A stretch of DNA of 64,000 nucleotides from Ideonella dechloratans (GTDB lineage Bacteria > Pseudomonadota > Gammaproteobacteria > Burkholderiales > Burkholderiaceae_C), in NCBI RefSeq assembly GCF_021049305.1, contig NZ_CP088082.1, forward strand, positions 248,001-312,000. The letters are read 5' to 3'. The translations under genes were made by a program, and so were the position numbers. The notes under the pieces are model-generated. The model was not told the DNA's origin. It ran no database searches and was given only the letters and a program-made list of their open reading frames with translations. Positions 61,460-64,000 of the stretch are shown here, in pieces (positions within the stretch are counted from its first letter, which is position 1; each line of letters starts with the position of its first letter).

Positions 61460-63520
61460 TCAGTCCCACTGTCCGCGCAGCCGGGCCCGCAGGTCCAGCA
61501 AGCCGGCCGGCGGGGCGGTCGGCAGGGCGCCATCGGCGCGGGGGCTGATGCGCTCGAAGTGCTCGGCGGCCATCGCGTCCGGAATGAAGCGGCTGCGCGG
61601 ACCGTAGAGGTGGCGGTCGCCGTGCCGGCCCTGCTGGGTGACGTAGAAGCGCTGCGGCACCATCAGGTCCAGGTGCTGGCGGGCGCGGGTCATGGCCACG
61701 TAGAGCAAACGGCGTTCCTCCTCGATCTCCTCGGGCGTGCCCACGCCCAGGTCGCCGGGGATGCAGCCGTCCACCACATTGAGCAGGTACACCGCCTGCC
61801 ACTCCTGGCCCTTGGCCGAGTGGATGGTGGACAGGATGAGGTAGTCCTCGTCCAGCAGCGGATCGCTGGCGGTGTCGCTGCCGGCCTCGGGCGGGTCCAG
61901 CGCCAGCTCGGTCAGGAAGCGCTCGCGGCTGCGGTGGCTGCCGGCAATGGCCACCAGCTGGGCCAGATCGGCCAGGCGCGGCACCGGGTGGTCGTTCAGC
62001 CGCTCCAGGTGCGGGGCGTACCAGTCGACGATGCGTTGCAGCTCGCCGGGCCAGCCGGTGCCCGCGTCCTGGCGCAGGGCCAGCCACAGCGTGGCCAGGG
62101 CCTGCCAGTCGGTGGCCGCGGCCGCGGGCGGCACGTAGGCGCGCAGCGCGGCGGCCGGGTCGCTGGCGGCGTCCATGGCGTCCAGCAGGCGGCGGGCATG
62201 CGCCGGGCCGATGCCGGGCACCAGCAGCGCGGTGCGCAGGCCGGCCAGCCGGCAGCGCGGGTTGTCGGCCCAGCGCAGCAGGGCCAGCACGTCCTTCACA
62301 TGCGAGGCTTCGAGGAACTTGAGCCCGCCGAACTTGACGAAGGGGATGCGCCGGCGGGTGAGCTCCAGCTCCAGCGTGGCGCTGTGGTGCGAGGTGCGGA
62401 ACAGCACGGCCTGGCGCTTGAGCGTCATGCCCTCCTCGCGCCGGGCCAGGATCTGCTGGGCCACCCAGCGGGCCTGGGCGGCATCGTCCTCCACCGTCAC
62501 CAGGCGGGGTTGGGCGGACGACGCTTTGTCGGTCCACAGCGTCTTGGCAAAGCGCTCGGGCGCCAACGCCATCACCGCGTTGGAGGCGTCCAGGATGGGC
62601 TGGGTGGAGCGGTAGTTGCGCTCCAGCGTCAGCACCCGGGCCGGTGGCGTGAAGTGGGCGGGGAAGTCCAGCATGTTGCGCACCTCGGCGGCGCGAAAGC
62701 CGTAGATGGACTGTGCGTCGTCGCCCACCACGGTCACGCCCTCACCCGTGGGCTTGAGGGCGTGCAGGATGCCGGCCTGCAGGCGGTTGGTGTCCTGGTA
62801 CTCGTCGACCAGCACATGGTCGAAGCGGGCCGACTGCGCCGCGGCCAGTGTGGGCTCCTGCAGCATCAGCAGCCAGGACAGCAGCAGGTCGTCGTAGTCG
62901 AGGGCCTGCTGGTCCTGCTTGGCCGCGGCATAGGCCTTGAACAGGCGCTTGAGCTCGTCCTCCCACTCGGCGCACCAGGGAAAGGCCTGGGCCAGCACGG
63001 CCGCCAGCGGGGCCTGGCTGTTGACGCAGCGCGAGTAGATGGACAGGCAGGTGCCCTTCATCGGAAAGCGCCGCTCGGTGGCCGACAGGCCCTGTTCCTG
63101 GCGCACCCAGGCCATCAGGTCTTCGGCGTCGCCGCGGTCCAGGATGCTGAACTGCGGCGACAGGCCCAGGGCCTCGGCCGATTCGCGCAGCAGCCGGGCG
63201 CCCACGCTGTGGAAGGTGCCGGCCCAGGGCAGGGCGGGGGCAGCCTGCGTGCCCTTGAGGCCCAGGGCGCGGTGCAGCAGGTGGCCGGTGCGGCGCTGCA
63301 TTTCCAGCGCGGCGCGGCGCGAGAAGGTGAGCAGCAGGATGCGCTGCGGGTCGGCGCCCTGCAGCACCAGGTGGGCCACCCGCGCGGCCAGGGTCATCGT
63401 CTTGCCCGAGCCGGCCCCGGCCACCACCAGCAGCGGGCCGCCCTGGTGGCAGGCGGCGGCGCGCTGCTCGGGGTTCAGCGTTTCCAGCGGGTCGGCAAGG
63501 GGGGCATCGGCAGGGTTCAT
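61460..63520 (-). CDS. UvrD/Rep-family ATP-dependent DNA helicase
   Basis: 686 residues from ATG 63520 (upstream ATG/GTG starts exist). Superfamily 1A motifs: Q motif LNPEQRAAA; I GAGSGKT; Ia LLTFSRRAALEM; II VDEYQDTN; III GDDAQSIYGFR; IV RNYRSTQPIL; V and VI TIHSAKGQEWQAVYL and YVAMTRARQHL. Slightly shorter than UvrD/Rep and with a divergent C-terminus lacking a clear tudor-type tail. Probably a PcrA/UvrD-like 3'-5' helicase in repair or replication-fork processing. Confidence 0.92.
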   Translation of the reverse strand: MNPADAPLADPLETLNPEQRAAACHQGGPLLVVAGAGSGKTMTLAARVAHLVLQGADPQRILLLTFSRRAALEMQRRTGHLLHRALGLKGTQAAPALPWAGTFHSVGARLLRESAEALGLSPQFSILDRGDAEDLMAWVRQEQGLSATERRFPMKGTCLSIYSRCVNSQAPLAAVLAQAFPWCAEWEDELKRLFKAYAAAKQDQQALDYDDLLLSWLLMLQEPTLAAAQSARFDHVLVDEYQDTNRLQAGILHALKPTGEGVTVVGDDAQSIYGFRAAEVRNMLDFPAHFTPPARVLTLERNYRSTQPILDASNAVMALAPERFAKTLWTDKASSAQPRLVTVEDDAAQARWVAQQILARREEGMTLKRQAVLFRTSHHSATLELELTRRRIPFVKFGGLKFLEASHVKDVLALLRWADNPRCRLAGLRTALLVPGIGPAHARRLLDAMDAASDPAAALRAYVPPAAAATDWQALATLWLALRQDAGTGWPGELQRIVDWYAPHLERLNDHPVPRLADLAQLVAIAGSHRSRERFLTELALDPPEAGSDTASDPLLDEDYLILSTIHSAKGQEWQAVYLLNVVDGCIPGDLGVGTPEEIEEERRLLYVAMTRARQHLDLMVPQRFYVTQQGRHGDRHLYGPRSRFIPDAMAAEHFERISPRADGALPTAPPAGLLDLRARLRGQWD

Positions 63521-63672
63521 CGAGACTGACAGCATACTGGATACAACCTCAGTACCCGAGCCGGCTTGGGGCATATTGCACAGAAGTCATTCAGGACAGC
63601 CGGAAGTGCCTATGCAACACTTTGTCGCTGCAGTGCAACCCCGCAGGATGCTACTCGGAGAAAGACACCCGC

Positions 63673-64000
63673 ATGCCTTTCGGTTCTTTCGGCTCCGTTC
63701 CTGGCGCGCGCGATCCTTCCCGCCGTTCCCTGGTGTTGGCCGCGGCCATCGTCACCTCAACGGTGGCGGTCTTGGTGGTGGCGCTGGCGGCCGTGTCGAT
63801 GTGGCAGGAGCGTCTGCGCCAGAGAGAGCGCGCCGCTGCGGCCACCCAGAACCTGGCGCGCCTGCTGGAAGGCCGCGTGGGTGATGTGCTGGGGCGGGTG
63901 GACATGTTGCTGCGTCTGGTGGTGCTGCGGGTGCAGGACCAGCCGCTGCCGGCTTCGGCCGAACTGGCCGGCGAACTGCAGGCGATGGTGAAGGCTGCGC
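63673..64000 (+). CDS. Start of a membrane sensor protein (truncated by window end)
   Basis: ATG 63673 follows GGAGAAAG. 109 residues are visible: a short cytoplasmic N-terminus, one membrane helix (SLVLAAAIVTSTVAVLVVALAAV), then a periplasmic helix with WQERLRQRERAAAATQNLARLLEGRVGDVLGRVDMLL. This arrangement (membrane helix plus a helix containing QNLARxLE) is typical of the start of periplasmic Cache-type sensors of GGDEF, kinase or chemotaxis proteins. The output domain lies beyond the window. Confidence 0.7.
   Translation, partial: MPFGSFGSVPGARDPSRRSLVLAAAIVTSTVAVLVVALAAVSMWQERLRQRERAAAATQNLARLLEGRVGDVLGRVDMLLRLVVLRVQDQPLPASAELAGELQAMVKAA

Overview
The window is very GC-rich, densely packed proteobacterial DNA. 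The gene families (DabAB, GspA/GspB, MHYT-EAL, PACE and SMR pumps, many LysR/MerR/MarR/Lrp/MocR regulators, an NsrR-type Rrf2 protein, a PqqU-like TonB receptor) and their codon use fit a betaproteobacterium of the order Burkholderiales (Leptothrix/Rubrivivax/Ideonella type). This is inference from protein resemblance; there is no rRNA or tRNA gene to confirm it. It looks like a chromosome: there are no insertion sequences, phage genes or CRISPR arrays.

Layout. 1-3634: end of dabB, then dabA and an overlapping DUF6671-type zinc-ribbon gene (bicarbonate/CO2 uptake). 3662-5329: MarR regulator divergent from a siderophore-interacting reductase, then an SMR exporter. 5345-9933: two-component pair, a repeat-rich secreted protein, a sterol-desaturase-family membrane oxygenase and a lipoprotein. 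9946-17251: P-type ATPase with an apparent internal deletion, MHYT-EAL phosphodiesterase, gspB-gspA. 17527-21370: SbcD/SbcC-like nuclease-ATPase pair. 21389-26505: NsrR-like regulator, TonB receptor, chemoreceptor, nitroreductase. 26506-29212: two copies of an unusual non-coding element on either side of a DUF6970-like lipoprotein and a secreted Asp-box protein. 29213-31228: ohrR, a BamE-like lipoprotein, ylqF. 31299-40004: a lower-GC lipoprotein gene, EamA/MocR pair, PAP2, a PAS chemoreceptor, LysE/Lrp pair. 40132-45796: M1 aminopeptidase with a coupled membrane protein, diguanylate cyclase, TauE, BON lipoprotein. 45968-49622: receiver, CHASE3 kinase, three small genes, LuxR-type regulator. 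49694-55061: OYE/MerR, GST-PNPOx/LysR, pncB. 55151-58735: a papain-like/alpha-beta-hydrolase fusion, PACE pump, membrane protein, GNAT. 58811-64000: GAF-PAS-GGDEF protein, UvrD-type helicase, start of a membrane sensor.

How the genes fit together. Many modules are a regulator transcribed divergently from its probable target (MarR/SIP, MocR/EamA, Lrp/LysE, MerR/OYE, LysR/PNPOx-GST), and several carry visible operator-like palindromes. Signalling is prominent: two chemoreceptors, three two-component genes or pairs, and three c-di-GMP proteins.

The most interesting structure is not a gene. Four 99-nt units sit as two tandem pairs (26698-26922 and 28880-29104), with a period of exactly 126 bp in both pairs. 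All four align without gaps. Each has a T-rich-loop hairpin and a TCCACA-N17-TGTGGA inverted repeat next to a DnaA-box-like sequence. Each pair follows a TGTCAAG-N-CTTGACA palindrome and lies between divergent genes. I do not recognise this as a described family. Also notable are identical-distance palindromes upstream of the two chemoreceptor genes, the apparent TM6 deletion in the P-type ATPase, and the protease-hydrolase fusion.
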